A DNA stretch of 64,000 nt from Chitinibacter sp. GC72 (GTDB lineage Bacteria > Pseudomonadota > Gammaproteobacteria > Burkholderiales > Chitinibacteraceae): contig NZ_VIRW01000009.1 of the NCBI RefSeq assembly GCF_009760905.1, forward strand, positions 62,001 through 126,000. Direction: 5' to 3'. A program made the position numbers and the translations under genes. This document shows positions 42,600 through 56,322 of this stretch, in pieces. A model generated the notes under the pieces. The model had not been told where the DNA came from. It worked only from the letters and a program-made list of their open reading frames with translations, and searched no databases. Within the stretch, counting starts at the first letter, position 1. The number at the start of each line of letters is the position of its first letter.

Positions 42600-43478
42600 T
42601 TATTTGTATTCACGCGCGACCAAAATCAAAGCGCCGGCACATGAATCTTTTTGTGGTCGGGCAGTGCTGGCCAGAAAATCAGCCGGAATATAAGGGCGCA
42701 GCGCTTCGGACAAGCCGCCACCGCAAATGGCAATCGGCAATTCCGGTGCAGTTGAGCGCAAAGCGGCGGCGATATTGACGATTTCTTGGCCTGCGTCGTT
42801 CAAAAAGCTGCGTGCCACTTCATCGCTAGCACCAAACTCAACCACGATAGGCGAAAGAGAAGCGCATTCGGTCTGCTTCATTGCGCCCATCCATTCAAAA
42901 ACTTTCTCGCGCGTATCGCCAGTTACCGTCAGCAATTTGCGACCAAAGTCGGTCAGCGGGCGACGGCCATCCATAATGCGCTGCACGTGATTAATCGCCT
43001 TCAGACCCAGATAGGCACCCGAGCCTTCGTCTGAGGTTGGAAAGCCCCAGCCACCCACTTCAAGGCGTTCACCACTTGGTAACCATGCTTCGCCGATCGA
43101 GCCGGTACCAATCGCAATAATGGCTCCATGCGCGCCGTTATGCGCGCCCAGCAGCGTTGAGTAGCCATCGGTTTCAACAATAATGCGGGCAAAGCCGGGG
43201 TTTTTGTTTTCAAATTCCTGCGCCCATGCTTTTACCGTAACACCTGACAAGCCAAAACCCACTGCGCACTTGCTGAAGTCGCATTTGTCGATACCCAGTT
43301 TTTTAAATGCTTCCCGGATCGTCAGCGTAATATTGGTCCAGGCCTTGTCCACGCCTTGGCCCAATGCTGATGGGCCACCTTCGGCACGAACCTTTTCCAC
43401 GCCATCCAGGCCTGCAATCGTTACTCGCGTACCCGTGCCGCCACCATCAACACCAATCAAAAACTCGATTTGACTCAT
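42600..43478 (-). CDS. N-acetylglucosamine/glucosamine kinase (BadF/BadG family)
   Basis: ASKHA-fold sugar kinase of 292 residues: phosphate-1 loop LIGVDGGGTGTRV (7-19), IIAIGTGSIGEAW (phosphate 2), GWGFPTSDEGSGAYLG near 142-157 and the adenosine motif AICGGGLSE. The BadF/BcrA-like family includes bacterial GspK, which phosphorylates glucosamine from chitosan/chitin, and eukaryotic NAGK. It heads the kinase-regulator unit next to a CUT1 transporter; with the UTRA regulator this makes a chitosugar utilisation locus. Glucosamine against N-acetylglucosamine is not resolved. Confidence 0.88.
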   Translation of the reverse strand: MSQIEFLIGVDGGGTGTRVTIAGLDGVEKVRAEGGPSALGQGVDKAWTNITLTIREAFKKLGIDKCDFSKCAVGFGLSGVTVKAWAQEFENKNPGFARIIVETDGYSTLLGAHNGAHGAIIAIGTGSIGEAWLPSGERLEVGGWGFPTSDEGSGAYLGLKAINHVQRIMDGRRPLTDFGRKLLTVTGDTREKVFEWMGAMKQTECASLSPIVVEFGASDEVARSFLNDAGQEIVNIAAALRSTAPELPIAICGGGLSEALRPYIPADFLASTARPQKDSCAGALILVAREYK

Positions 43479-43696
43479 TATTCACTCCCCTCCACTGCAT
43501 TAAATTCAGGCTGGGCCGCTCTGGGCTCAAACCCATTTGGTTTGGAAAAATCAGACCAGTTGCACCGTGCTCCATCCGCAAAACCGGCGCAACACTAACA
43601 AAATCGGGAAAATTCAACTGCAATATAGCCAATGCAATTAGCCATACAAGCATACCAATTTAGTGATGCCGGCAAGCAGTGTCAATTGGCTGGCAT

Positions 43697-43725
43697 AAAA
43701 AAACGCCCAAATCTGTGGGCGTTTT
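43697..43725. terminator. Terminator downstream of cysH
   Basis: 10-bp stem AAAACGCCCA/TGGGCGTTTT (43700-43709 with 43716-43725); seven Ts follow on the minus strand, and GTTTTT on the plus strand. It ends the cysH transcript. Confidence 0.92.
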
Positions 43726-43749
43726 GTTTTTAGCCAAATCTGCGCAACA

Positions 43750-44436
43750 TTAAATCTTTTTAACGTGCAGACCGCATTCCTTGTTTTCGGGATTTTCCCA
43801 CCACCAGCGTCCGGCTCGAATATCCTCACCCATCGCAATGGGCCGCGTACAGGGTGCACAGCCGATTGATGGCACATGCTGATCGTGCAATTTATTGTAT
43901 GGAATATTCTCGGCACGGATATACGCCCAGACTTCTTTTTCGGTCCACTCAATCAACGGGTTGAATTTCTCCAGGCCATTACCAGCATCAAACTCCTGAT
44001 AGCCCAGATCGGTGCGCGTTGGCGACTGCTCGCGGCGCAAACCGGTTACCCAGGCTTTGCGATCTTTCAGCGCACGCTGCAACGGCTCGATTTTGCGGAT
44101 ATGGCAGCAAGATTTGCGCAGCTCAACCGAATCATAGAAAGCATTGATACCGTTCTGGTTGACATACTGTTCAACGGCAGCCGTATCAGGGAAATAAACC
44201 CGGATCGGATGTGACGGATAAGCTGAGGCCACTTCCTGCATCAGGGTATAAGTCTCGGCAGGCAAACGGCCGGTATCCAGACTGAAAATATCAATCGCCA
44301 CCTGGTGCTTGGCCAGCAAATGGGTAATCACCATATCTTCGGCGCCAAATGAATTGGCAAATACTGCAGGCGAATATTCCGCCGCAATGCGTTGCAGCAG
44401 GGCAATTGATTCGCTTAATTTCTGTTCAAAGTTCAT
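43750..44436 (-). CDS. cysH: Adenylylsulfate (APS) reductase, assimilatory
   Basis: Reduces APS to sulfite in assimilatory sulfate reduction. The 228 residues carry the PP-loop SFGAEDMV (29-36), and two cysteine pairs, Cys110-Cys111 (RKSCCHIRK) and Cys193/Cys196 (GCAPC), which bind a [4Fe-4S] cluster in APS-type enzymes and are absent from the PAPS reductase of E. coli. Catalytic Cys221 is in the C-terminal KECGLHV. It precedes the TauE exporter gene's stop by 20 bases and both diverge from cysB. Confidence 0.96.
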   Translation of the reverse strand: MNFEQKLSESIALLQRIAAEYSPAVFANSFGAEDMVITHLLAKHQVAIDIFSLDTGRLPAETYTLMQEVASAYPSHPIRVYFPDTAAVEQYVNQNGINAFYDSVELRKSCCHIRKIEPLQRALKDRKAWVTGLRREQSPTRTDLGYQEFDAGNGLEKFNPLIEWTEKEVWAYIRAENIPYNKLHDQHVPSIGCAPCTRPIAMGEDIRAGRWWWENPENKECGLHVKKI

Positions 44437-44456
44437 TGCAACAATCCATTGTCAAT

Positions 44457-45242
44457 TTAAAAAGCCAGTTTCCAGCCTATCATCGCCAGCATCACCGCCA
44501 GACAGGGGCGCAAGACCGTGTCCGACACCCGCCCTGACAGATGACTACCCAGATAAATACCAGGCAAAGAGCCCAGCAACAAATACCCAAGTAAGCCCCA
44601 ATCCATATTACCCATTCCGGCATGCCCCAAGCCTGCCACTAAGGTCAGCGGCACCGCATGCGCAATTTCGGTACCCACCAACCGCTTGGTTGGCAGCAGC
44701 GGATAGAGTACAAACAAGGCCACGGTACCCAAAGCGCCAGCGCCAATTGAAGTTAGCGTCACAATCGCGCCCAGCAACACCCCTGTCAAAACCGTCAGCA
44801 GATTCAGTCGTGGGCCAGCCACATGAAACGCGTCGCCCGCATGTCGCTGCGAAAAAGCGATCATCTGCTTTTTAAACACAATCGCCACCGCAGTAAACAG
44901 CAGCGCAAAGCCAAGGCCCTGCTTGATCACCCGGTTTAGCGCCTCGGTATCGGCATGCAGATTATGCAGCACCAGCAGCGTTAATGCAGCAGCCGGTACG
45001 CTACCCAAGGCCAGCCAGCCGGTGATAGTCCAGTCGATATTCTTGTTTTTCTGGTGGGCATGCACGCCACCGGCCTTGGTAATTGCGGCATACAGCAAGT
45101 CAGTACCGACTGCCGTGGCCGGGTTGATGCCAAAGTACAGCAAAATTGGCGTCATCAATGACCCACCGCCCACACCAGTCATGCCGACAATAAAACCCAC
45201 CACCAGCCCTGCGATTACAAAGCCATACCAGACTGCATCCAT
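44457..45242 (-). CDS. TauE/SafE family sulfite exporter
   Basis: Membrane protein of 261 residues with about eight helices in two similar halves. The family glycine motif VGGGSLMTPILLYF lies at about 26-40, with VGTDLLYAAITKAGG; the second half has GAIVTLTSIGAGALGTVALFVLYPLLPTKRLVGTEIAHAVPL. ATG 45242 is preferred to a TTG 12 bases earlier. It is in one unit with APS reductase and divergent from cysB, so it probably exports sulfite or transports a related sulfur compound. Confidence 0.9.
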   Translation of the reverse strand: MDAVWYGFVIAGLVVGFIVGMTGVGGGSLMTPILLYFGINPATAVGTDLLYAAITKAGGVHAHQKNKNIDWTITGWLALGSVPAAALTLLVLHNLHADTEALNRVIKQGLGFALLFTAVAIVFKKQMIAFSQRHAGDAFHVAGPRLNLLTVLTGVLLGAIVTLTSIGAGALGTVALFVLYPLLPTKRLVGTEIAHAVPLTLVAGLGHAGMGNMDWGLLGYLLLGSLPGIYLGSHLSGRVSDTVLRPCLAVMLAMIGWKLAF

Positions 45243-45355
45243 CCCCAACCCCAAAGCTTTTTTCTTAAGCGCCCAATGATAACGCGCAGCAATAGTGCCC
45301 TATATACTATTCTGTTATCATTTTAGAACCAATGGTTATGTCGGGAGGGCAAACG

Positions 45356-46300
45356 ATGAAGCTGCAACAATTGCGTTATCTGGTTGAAGTCGCCAAACAG
45401 GGGCTGAATGTCTCGGAAGCCGCAGAAAAGCTGCATACATCCCAACCGGGCATTTCCAAACAAATCCGTCTGCTGGAAGACGAGCTGGGCGTGCAGATTT
45501 TTATCCGTAACGGCAAACGCGTTGTGGATATTACCGCGCCGGGTCGCGAGATTCTACGCATTTCCGAGCGCATCCTGATGCAATCGCAAAATCTCAAGCG
45601 CATTGGCGAAGAATTTGTGCAGGTTGAAAACGGCAGTCTGACCATTGCCACCACACACACGCAAGCCCGCTACGCCCTGCCCAAAGTGATTCAGTCCTTT
45701 TTGCAGCGCTACCCGAAAGTACGCCTGTCGATCAAGCAAGGCAGCCCGATGCAGATCAGTGAAATGGTCGTCGATGGCAGCGCCGATCTGGCCATTGCCA
45801 CCGAAGGGATCGACCACTACCCCGAGCTGGCCATGCTCAATTGCTACGACTGGAACCGCTGCATTATTGTGCCCAAAGCACATCCGCTAACCATGCTGAA
45901 CCGCCCGCTCACCATCGCCGACATCGCTGCCTGGCCTTTGATTACCTATGATTTTGCCTTCACCGGCCGCTCCAAAATCAACCGCGCCTTTGAAGAGCAA
46001 AATCTCACGCCCAATGTCGTACTCACGGCCATCGACTCGGACGTCATCAAAACCTATGTCGAGCTGGGGCTGGGTATCGGTATTCTGGCAGGCATGGCTT
46101 ACGAGCCTGAGCGCGACACCGCACTGACAGCCATCGACGCCGCGCACCTGTTTGAAGCGTCAACCACGCACATCGGTATGCGCAAGGATGCCTATTTGCG
46201 CGGCTACGCCTACGACTTTATCGCGCTGTTTGCTCCGCACCTGACGCGTGCTGTCGTGCAGGACGCACTGCTGTGCGAAGGCGAAGAAGGCTATGAATAA
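45356..46300 (+). CDS. cysB: LysR-type regulator CysB
   Basis: Transcriptional activator of sulfate assimilation, 314 residues from ATG 45356 (GGGAGGGC ribosome site). N-terminal helix-turn-helix: MKLQQLRYLVEVAK, AAEKLHTSQPGISKQIRLLEDEL. The effector domain has the CysB/Cbl pattern TTHTQARYALP, where the Thr and Gln contact sulfate or O-acetylserine, and ADLAIATEG. It is divergent from cysH-tauE, its likely targets, through a 113-bp intergenic region. Confidence 0.96.
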   Translation: MKLQQLRYLVEVAKQGLNVSEAAEKLHTSQPGISKQIRLLEDELGVQIFIRNGKRVVDITAPGREILRISERILMQSQNLKRIGEEFVQVENGSLTIATTHTQARYALPKVIQSFLQRYPKVRLSIKQGSPMQISEMVVDGSADLAIATEGIDHYPELAMLNCYDWNRCIIVPKAHPLTMLNRPLTIADIAAWPLITYDFAFTGRSKINRAFEEQNLTPNVVLTAIDSDVIKTYVELGLGIGILAGMAYEPERDTALTAIDAAHLFEASTTHIGMRKDAYLRGYAYDFIALFAPHLTRAVVQDALLCEGEEGYE

Positions 46301-46328
46301 GCCAAACCGATAGCCAATTCAAACCCAA

Positions 46329-46377
46329 GGGTATATCCCTGTAGAGCTTATTCAAGAAGCGCTACAGGAATATACCC
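46329..46377. repeat. 49-bp dyad site 3 (exact)
   Basis: GGGTATATCCCTGTAG pairs with the inverted right arm GGGTATATTCCTGTAG: 15 of 16 bases, 49 bp edge to edge. Lies between the convergent cysB and nudF stops, where as RNA it could also act as a bidirectional terminator. Confidence 0.88.
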
Positions 46378-46382
46378 CGATA

Positions 46383-46934
46383 TCACTTCAAACCCTTCTG
46401 CTGCGCCCAGAAAATTCCGCAGACCGTTTTAGCGTCGGTGATTGAGCCGTCGATCACGCCTGCCACCATCTCGTCGATGCTCATGCTGATGCACTCAACA
46501 AACTCACCGGCATCGAGCTGCGCTTCGCCAGCGCTGAGATCGCGCGCTAGAAAGAGTTTAATTTCTTCGTCGGTGTAGCTGATGATGGGGTGCAGAACGC
46601 CAAGATATTCCCAGCTACTCGCGGTGTAGCCGGTTTCTTCGAGCAATTCGCGCTTGGCGCATTCAAGCGGATCTTCCCCCGCTTCGAGTTTGCCAGCCGG
46701 AAACTCGATAAACACGCGATGCAGCGGATAGCGGTACTGGCGTTCCAGCAGCAAGCGGCCATCCGGTAATTGCGGAATGATCATCACCGCGCCGGGATGC
46801 AGGATATATTCGCGCGTCGCCTCGGCGCCATCGGGCAGGCGCACCGTATCGCGGTTCACATGTAATAAATTGCCATCAAAAACGCGCTGGCTGCTTACTG
46901 GCGCTTCAAACAGGTGGAGATCTTCAGTCGACAT
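46383..46934 (-). CDS. nudF: ADP-ribose/ADP-sugar pyrophosphatase (Nudix)
   Basis: Nudix hydrolase of 183 residues that cleaves ADP-ribose to AMP and ribose 5-phosphate. The Nudix box is complete (GKLEAGEDPLECAKRELLEETGY, residues 81-103) and preceded by FIEFPA as in NudF. The E. coli relative also hydrolyses ADP-glucose, the glycogen precursor. That is relevant here: the gene lies directly downstream of the glycogen operon on the same strand, though separated by a terminator 15 bases before its start. Confidence 0.9.
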   Translation of the reverse strand: MSTEDLHLFEAPVSSQRVFDGNLLHVNRDTVRLPDGAEATREYILHPGAVMIIPQLPDGRLLLERQYRYPLHRVFIEFPAGKLEAGEDPLECAKRELLEETGYTASSWEYLGVLHPIISYTDEEIKLFLARDLSAGEAQLDAGEFVECISMSIDEMVAGVIDGSITDAKTVCGIFWAQQKGLK

Positions 46935-46948
46935 TCGGTGTTCCCAAT

Positions 46949-46976
46949 AAAAAACGGCTACCTCATCGGTAGCCGT
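46949..46976 (-). terminator. Terminator of the glycogen operon
   Basis: 9-bp stem ACGGCTACC/GGTAGCCGT (46954-46962 with 46968-46976) with a 5-base loop, six Ts on the minus strand. About 145 bases after the glgP stop and just before nudF. Confidence 0.85.
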
Positions 46977-47028
46977 CAGTGGCTAGAAGGTAGCTAGATT
47001 TTACACCTAACACCTCACACCTATTCCT

Positions 47029-47112
47029 GCAAAAGTTCTCACACAAGACGCCGAGCCGCAGATAGTACAAGTCGTACAGCAAGGCGAGGCAACGAAGTGT
47101 GTGGACTTTTGC
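47029..47112. repeat. GTAC-core palindrome, copy A
   Basis: 84-nt imperfect palindrome. Outer arms GCAAAAGT.../...ACTTTTGC, continuing through TCTCACACA and TGTGTGG, and a core of GTAC-AAGTC-GTAC at about 47066-47078. Lies between glgP and nudF. Confidence 0.8.
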
Positions 47113-47120
47113 TTTAACTC

Positions 47121-49574
47121 TCACAATTTGACCGGCGTCGTATGCCAGATTCTTTCAGCATATTCGGCAATCGTGCGATCCGACGAGAAATGCCCCATAC
47201 CGGCAACATTCAGAATCGCTTTCTTGGCCCATTCTTCCGGCCTGGCGTACAAGGCATCGACTTTATCCTGTGTCGCAACGTAGGATTCATAATCGGCCAG
47301 CAGCTGATAATGATCACCCCAGTTCACCAGCACGTCGAAAATCACGCGATAGCGTTCAGGCTCGCTCGGGCTAAAGAAACCGTTCGCCAATTGATTGAGC
47401 ACGTCGCGCAATTCGCTATTGCTCTCGTAAATAGCACGCGGGTTGTAGCCGTCGCGACGCAGGGCATTAACCTGCTCGGTGGTATTACCAAAGATAAAGA
47501 TATTCTCTTCACCCACGGCGTCGAGCATTTCAACATTGGCACCGTCTAGCGTGCCAATCGTCAATGCGCCATTGAGCGCAAACTTCATATTGCCGGTGCC
47601 CGATGCTTCGGTACCCGCCGTAGAGATCTGCTCGGACAAATCCGCCGCCGGAATAATAATTTCGGCCAGACTCACACTGTAGTTAGGCAGGAACACCACT
47701 TTGAGTTTATCGCCAACACGCGGGTCATTGTTGATTTTGACGCCGACATCATTAATCAGCTGGATCACCAGCTTGGCCATCTTGTAGGCCGAGGCGGCTT
47801 TACCGGCAAACACCACCACGCGCGGCTGAATTTTTGCATCGGGATCGCGCAGAATGCGGTTGTAACGCGTGATCACATGCAAAACATTCAGCAACTGGCG
47901 TTTGTATTCGTGAATGCGCTTCACCTGCACGTCAAACAAGGCATCCGGATTGATGACACCACCCAGATTGCGGGCCACATACTTGGCCAGCCTTTCCTTG
48001 TTGCTGCGTTTGGCGGCGCGAAATGCCTGCACAAATTGCGGGAAATCGGCCGACCCTTTCAGCTCGGCCAATTCATTCAGGCGCACACGCCAGGTCTGGC
48101 CAATGGCTTCATCAATCAGTCCCGATAGCGACGGATTGGCCAGCGCCAGCCAGCGACGCGGTGTGACACCGTTGGTCACATTGGTAAAGCGATCCGGGAA
48201 TACTTTGGCAAAGTCGGCAAAAATCGATTCAACCATCAGATCCGAATGCAGCGCTGACACACCATTGACAGTGTGGCTGGCCACAACGGCCAGATAGGCC
48301 ATCCGCACTTTGCGGTCACCATGCTCTTCGATCAGAGAGACCGAGCGCAGCAAATCATGATCGCCCGGGAAGCGTGCCACCACATCTTTGAGGAACATTT
48401 CGTTAATATCAAAAATGATCTTCAAATGACGCGGCAAGAGGTGGCCCAGCATATCCACTGGCCAGGTTTCCAGCGCCTCGCTCATCAGCGTGTGATTGGT
48501 ATAGCTAAATACCTTGCGGGTAATGGCCCAGGCCTGCTCCCACTCGTAGCTGGCCTCATCCATCAGCACCCGCATCAATTCGGGAATAGCGAGTACCGGA
48601 TGCGTGTCGTTCAGGTGAATCGCAACCTTGTCGGCCAGATTATCGAGCGTATCGTGGTTCAAATGATGGCGGTGGATGATGTCCTGTACGCTGGCGGCAA
48701 CAAAGAAATACTCCTGCCGCAGGCGCAGCTCTTTACCGCTATAGGTTGAGTCATCCGGATACAGCACGCGCGAAACGTTTTCCGAGACATTTTTCTCGGC
48801 CACTGCAGAGAAATAATCGCCTTCGTTAAATTTGGACAGATTGATTTCACGCGTTGAACGTGCAGTCCACAGGCGCAGCGTATTGGTTGCGGTCGTATCA
48901 AAGCCAGGAATAATCACATCGTGGGCGACAGCCAATACGTCGTTATGCGTATCAATCCAGCGCACTTTCTTGCCATCGTGCTCCAGACGGCCGCCAAAGC
49001 GCACGCGGTAGCACACTTCATCGCGCGGAAAGTCCAGAATATTCACCGAGCCCAACCAGGTATCGGGCACTTCAACCTGACGGCCTTCGATAATGCGCTG
49101 CTTGAACATCCCGAACTGATAGCGGATACCGTAGCCCATACCAGGAATACCCAGTGTGGCCATCGAATCAAGGAAACACGCCGCCAAACGACCCAAACCG
49201 CCATTACCAAGCGCCGCATCGGGCTCCATATGCACCAAATCATCATAATCGATGCCCATCTCATCGAGCGCGGCACGTACAGTGTCTTCCATATCCAGCG
49301 CAAGCAAGGCATTGGACAGCGCGCGGCCGATCAGAAACTCCATCGAGAGGTAGTAAACGCGCTTTACATCCTGCGAATATTGCGCCCGCGTGGTTTGCAT
49401 CCAGCGCTCGACCATCTGGTCGCGCACGGTCAGAAAAGTCGCGTCGAGCCAGTCTTTGGGCTGCGCGGCGATCGGGTCTTTACCGATGGTGTACATCAGC
49501 TTGTTGGCAATCGCCTTTTTAATGGCTTGAACGTCCTGATGGTCAGTTACATCATATTGAAACGGCATACTCAT
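47121..49574 (-). CDS. glgP: Glycogen phosphorylase
   Basis: PLP enzyme releasing glucose 1-phosphate from glycogen; 817 residues. ATG 49574 has GGAG eight bases upstream and is preferred to the GTG at 49583. Landmarks: [29 protein letters not shown], the substrate/PLP region [24 protein letters not shown], and [15 protein letters not shown] with the PLP lysine. Last gene of glgB-glgX-pgm-glgC-glgA-glgP; a hairpin repeat of about 100 nt separates it from glgA. Confidence 0.98.
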   Translation of the reverse strand: MSMPFQYDVTDHQDVQAIKKAIANKLMYTIGKDPIAAQPKDWLDATFLTVRDQMVERWMQTTRAQYSQDVKRVYYLSMEFLIGRALSNALLALDMEDTVRAALDEMGIDYDDLVHMEPDAALGNGGLGRLAACFLDSMATLGIPGMGYGIRYQFGMFKQRIIEGRQVEVPDTWLGSVNILDFPRDEVCYRVRFGGRLEHDGKKVRWIDTHNDVLAVAHDVIIPGFDTTATNTLRLWTARSTREINLSKFNEGDYFSAVAEKNVSENVSRVLYPDDSTYSGKELRLRQEYFFVAASVQDIIHRHHLNHDTLDNLADKVAIHLNDTHPVLAIPELMRVLMDEASYEWEQAWAITRKVFSYTNHTLMSEALETWPVDMLGHLLPRHLKIIFDINEMFLKDVVARFPGDHDLLRSVSLIEEHGDRKVRMAYLAVVASHTVNGVSALHSDLMVESIFADFAKVFPDRFTNVTNGVTPRRWLALANPSLSGLIDEAIGQTWRVRLNELAELKGSADFPQFVQAFRAAKRSNKERLAKYVARNLGGVINPDALFDVQVKRIHEYKRQLLNVLHVITRYNRILRDPDAKIQPRVVVFAGKAASAYKMAKLVIQLINDVGVKINNDPRVGDKLKVVFLPNYSVSLAEIIIPAADLSEQISTAGTEASGTGNMKFALNGALTIGTLDGANVEMLDAVGEENIFIFGNTTEQVNALRRDGYNPRAIYESNSELRDVLNQLANGFFSPSEPERYRVIFDVLVNWGDHYQLLADYESYVATQDKVDALYARPEEWAKKAILNVAGMGHFSSDRTIAEYAERIWHTTPVKL

Positions 49575-49662
49575 CGAATGCACTCCAGTGTTTTAAATCT
49601 ATTGAGGCGATCACTCACAGCAAATCGTGATTGTTAAATCATGAGCATCGCTGATGAAACGG

Positions 49663-49766
49663 GCGAGAAGTACGAGTACAAGGCAAACCACGAACGAAAA
49701 ACCGGAATGTACTTGATGTACATGAAGATTTTGAGCGAGGGGTTTAACGCAGTGATCGTGCTTCGC
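49663..49766. repeat. GTAC-core palindrome, copy C (longer variant)
   Basis: 104-nt imperfect palindrome from GCGAG at 49663 to CTTCGC at 49766. Centre ATGTAC-TTGAT-GTACAT (49707-49723); the arms align throughout with interruptions (GGTTT, TTTT, CG repeats). It sits in the 204-bp gap between glgA and glgP, inside the operon. Confidence 0.7.
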
Positions 49767-49778
49767 AGCCGCTTCTAT

Positions 49779-51212
49779 TTAAGCGCCTAGGGCGCGGTAT
49801 AACTGCATATATTGTTCTGCGGCGGCCTGCCAGCCAAAATCGCAGCTCATTGCGGTTTTTCGCACCGCTTTCCACTCTTTCGGTCTTGCCCACAAGGCAA
49901 ATATCCGACGGATACCCCGGGTGAGTTCTTCACCGGAGAAGCCGTCAAATACTGCGCCGGTGGCAATACCCTCCTGCAAATTTTCCAGACTGCAATCGGC
50001 CACCGTATCGGCCAAGCCGCCAACACGGCGCACCAGCGGCAAAGCGCCGTATTTAAGGCCATACAATTGTGTTAGCCCGCAAGGCTCGTAGCGGCTGGGC
50101 ACCATAATCACATCGCTGGCTGCCATAATCTGATGCGAAAAGGCTTCGTCATAGCCGATTCTGACCGCGATCTGCGCCGGATTTTCGGCCGCCGCCACGC
50201 GAAATGCGCTTTCCATCGCTGCATCACCGCTGCCCAGCAGCACAAATTGCCCGCCGCGCGAGGTGATTTCATGCAGGCGCTCGAGCACCAGATGCAAGCC
50301 CTTTTGCTCGGTGAGGCGGCTAACCACGGCAAACAGTGGCGCGTCCGTGCTTTCCTGCAACCCCAAAGCTTGCTGCAAAGCCGCCTTGCACTTGGCTTTA
50401 CCAGTCATTTTGTCAGCGCTATAAGTCGCGGCAATTAAAGCGTCGCTGGCCGGATTCCAGACCGCCCCGTCAACGCCATTGAGCACGCCCGACAAAGCCT
50501 CGCCCCGATCCCGCAACAAGCCATCCAGACCGCAGCCTTGCTCGTGGCCGGTAATTTCACGCGCATACGTTGGCGATACCGTGGTCACGCGGTCGGCAAA
50601 GTAAATGCCGGCCTTCATAAACGACAGATGGCCGTGAAACTCGACGCCATTGACATCGAAAAAGTGCGCGGGCAAATCCACTGCCGCAAAATCGGATGGG
50701 GCAAACACACCCTGATAGGCCAGATTGTGAATGGTAAAGACCGTTCGCGCAGGATGCCCCACGGCGGCAATATACGCAGGCGCCAGACCGGCATGCCAGT
50801 CGTGCGCATGGACAACCGCAGGCCGCCAAAATGGATCGACACCTTCAGCCAGACGCGCAGCCACCCAGCCCAGCAGGGCAAAACGCACATGATTATCGGC
50901 GTACGGATGCTGATTGCCATCCTGATACGGATTGCCGCCCCGGCCATACAAATGCGGCGCATCAATCAGATACACACCAACGCCTTGCGCTGTAGTCCCG
51001 AATAGCAAGCGCACTTCACCGGCAAAGCTTTGCAATGTGGCCACTTCACCGCTAATGCTCAGGCCATCGCGAATAGCGGGAAAACCTGGCAATACAACCC
51101 GAACATCGGCGCCCTGCTCGCCCAGCGCCAGCGGCAAAGCGCCACTGACATCGGCCAGGCCGCCGGTTTTCAGCAAGGGAAACATTTCAGCGCAAACATG
51201 GAGAATTTTCAT
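49779..51212 (-). CDS. glgA: Glycogen synthase
   Basis: Adds glucose from ADP-glucose to growing alpha-1,4-glucan (GT5 family), 477 residues. [27 protein letters not shown] opens the protein, with the ADP-glucose-binding KTGGL at 15-19; the C-terminal domain has [11 protein letters not shown] and [31 protein letters not shown] 51212 is chosen because the frame upstream runs into glgC. It starts 35 bases after the glgC stop. Confidence 0.98.
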   Translation of the reverse strand: MKILHVCAEMFPLLKTGGLADVSGALPLALGEQGADVRVVLPGFPAIRDGLSISGEVATLQSFAGEVRLLFGTTAQGVGVYLIDAPHLYGRGGNPYQDGNQHPYADNHVRFALLGWVAARLAEGVDPFWRPAVVHAHDWHAGLAPAYIAAVGHPARTVFTIHNLAYQGVFAPSDFAAVDLPAHFFDVNGVEFHGHLSFMKAGIYFADRVTTVSPTYAREITGHEQGCGLDGLLRDRGEALSGVLNGVDGAVWNPASDALIAATYSADKMTGKAKCKAALQQALGLQESTDAPLFAVVSRLTEQKGLHLVLERLHEITSRGGQFVLLGSGDAAMESAFRVAAAENPAQIAVRIGYDEAFSHQIMAASDVIMVPSRYEPCGLTQLYGLKYGALPLVRRVGGLADTVADCSLENLQEGIATGAVFDGFSGEELTRGIRRIFALWARPKEWKAVRKTAMSCDFGWQAAAEQYMQLYRALGA

Positions 51213-51247
51213 CTTCAAACCCTGTGAGGAGTGAGGCGTGGCGCGTC

Positions 51248-52522
51248 TCACAATTTAGCCAGCATGTCCTTGGTAATCAGCGTCACACCACCTTCGGAAC
51301 GATAGAAACGGCGTGCGTCTTCTTCGGCGTTTTCACCGACAATCAGGTTTTCCGGAATCTCGCAGCCGCGATCAATCACGCAGCGGCGCAGCCGCGAACC
51401 ACGACCAATCACCACTTCAGGCAAAATCACCGCCGAATCAATCGTGCAGAAAGAATGCACGCGCACTTGCGAGAACAGCACCGAATTAATCACCAGCGAG
51501 CCCGAGACAATACAACCGCCCGACACCAGCGAATTGAGCGTCATACCGTGGCTGCCATTGCGATCTTGCACAAATTTGGCGGGCGGCAATTGCTCCTGCA
51601 GCGTCCAGATCGGCCAGTTTTTATCGTAAACATCGAGCTCAGGTGTCACCGAGGCCAGATCCAGATTGGCTTCCCAGTACGCATCCACCGTACCAACGTC
51701 GCGCCAGTATGGTGCGGCATTCTGATCTTCCAGCACGCAAGACAGGCCAAACGGATGCGCAAACGCTTTGCCTTCCGATACGGCCTTGGGGATCAAATCT
51801 TTACCAAAGTCATGCGAAGAGCCTTCCAGCTTGATGTCTTCTTCGAGCAAGCGCTCCAGATAGGCGGTGTTGAAAATGTAAATCCCCATCGACGCCAGAG
51901 ACACCGCATCATTGCCCGGCATGGCGGGCGGATTTTCCGGTTTTTCAACGAAAGCAGTGATTTTGCGGTCTTCGCTAATGGCCATCACGCCAAAAGCGCT
52001 GGCTTCCTTGCGCGGCACTTCGATACACGCCACGGTGACTTCAGCGCCGAGCAGCACATGATCGACCAGCATGCGCGAGTAATCCATTTTGTAGATATGA
52101 TCGCCAGCCAGAATCACGACATAATCCGAGCGATACGTGCGCAAAATATCCAGATTCTGGTAAATCGCATCGGCCGTACCGCGATACCAGTGTTCTTCGT
52201 CAACGCGTTGCTGCGCGGGCAGCACATCGACAAATTCATTCATTTCATTGCGCAAAAACGACCAGCCGCGCTGCAAGTGGCGCATCAGCGAGTGCGATTT
52301 GTATTGTGTAATCACGCCAATGCGGCGAATGCCCGAGTTAATGCAATTGGACAAGGCAAAGTCGATAATCCGGAATTTCCCGCCAAAATACACGCCGGGT
52401 TTGGCGCGATGATCAGTCAGCGCTTTCAGGCGCGAACCACGGCCCCCGGCAAGAACCAGCGCAACAGCGCGGTTGGGCAGCTGGCGTGCCAGCGTCGCTT
52501 TATCGATTAGTTGAACTTCCAT
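51248..52522 (-). CDS. glgC: Glucose-1-phosphate adenylyltransferase
   Basis: Makes ADP-glucose, the committed step of bacterial glycogen synthesis; 424 residues. The nucleotide-binding [34 protein letters not shown] is at about 23-56, with the regulatory-loop glutamine/arginine region intact, and [13 protein letters not shown] and the C-terminal left-handed beta-helix (from about 300). Allosteric control by fructose 1,6-bisphosphate is typical of enzymes of this type. Confidence 0.98.
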   Translation of the reverse strand: MEVQLIDKATLARQLPNRAVALVLAGGRGSRLKALTDHRAKPGVYFGGKFRIIDFALSNCINSGIRRIGVITQYKSHSLMRHLQRGWSFLRNEMNEFVDVLPAQQRVDEEHWYRGTADAIYQNLDILRTYRSDYVVILAGDHIYKMDYSRMLVDHVLLGAEVTVACIEVPRKEASAFGVMAISEDRKITAFVEKPENPPAMPGNDAVSLASMGIYIFNTAYLERLLEEDIKLEGSSHDFGKDLIPKAVSEGKAFAHPFGLSCVLEDQNAAPYWRDVGTVDAYWEANLDLASVTPELDVYDKNWPIWTLQEQLPPAKFVQDRNGSHGMTLNSLVSGGCIVSGSLVINSVLFSQVRVHSFCTIDSAVILPEVVIGRGSRLRRCVIDRGCEIPENLIVGENAEEDARRFYRSEGGVTLITKDMLAKL

Positions 52523-52604
52523 GATTCCTCTCCTGATTTTCTAGCCTTGCTCGGCTTTGCGCACTGCTAATTAGAATAAAAATTGTGTTAAGTCAGCGAT
52601 GCGA

Positions 52605-56321
<3,717 letters not shown>

Positions 56322-56322
<1 letters not shown>

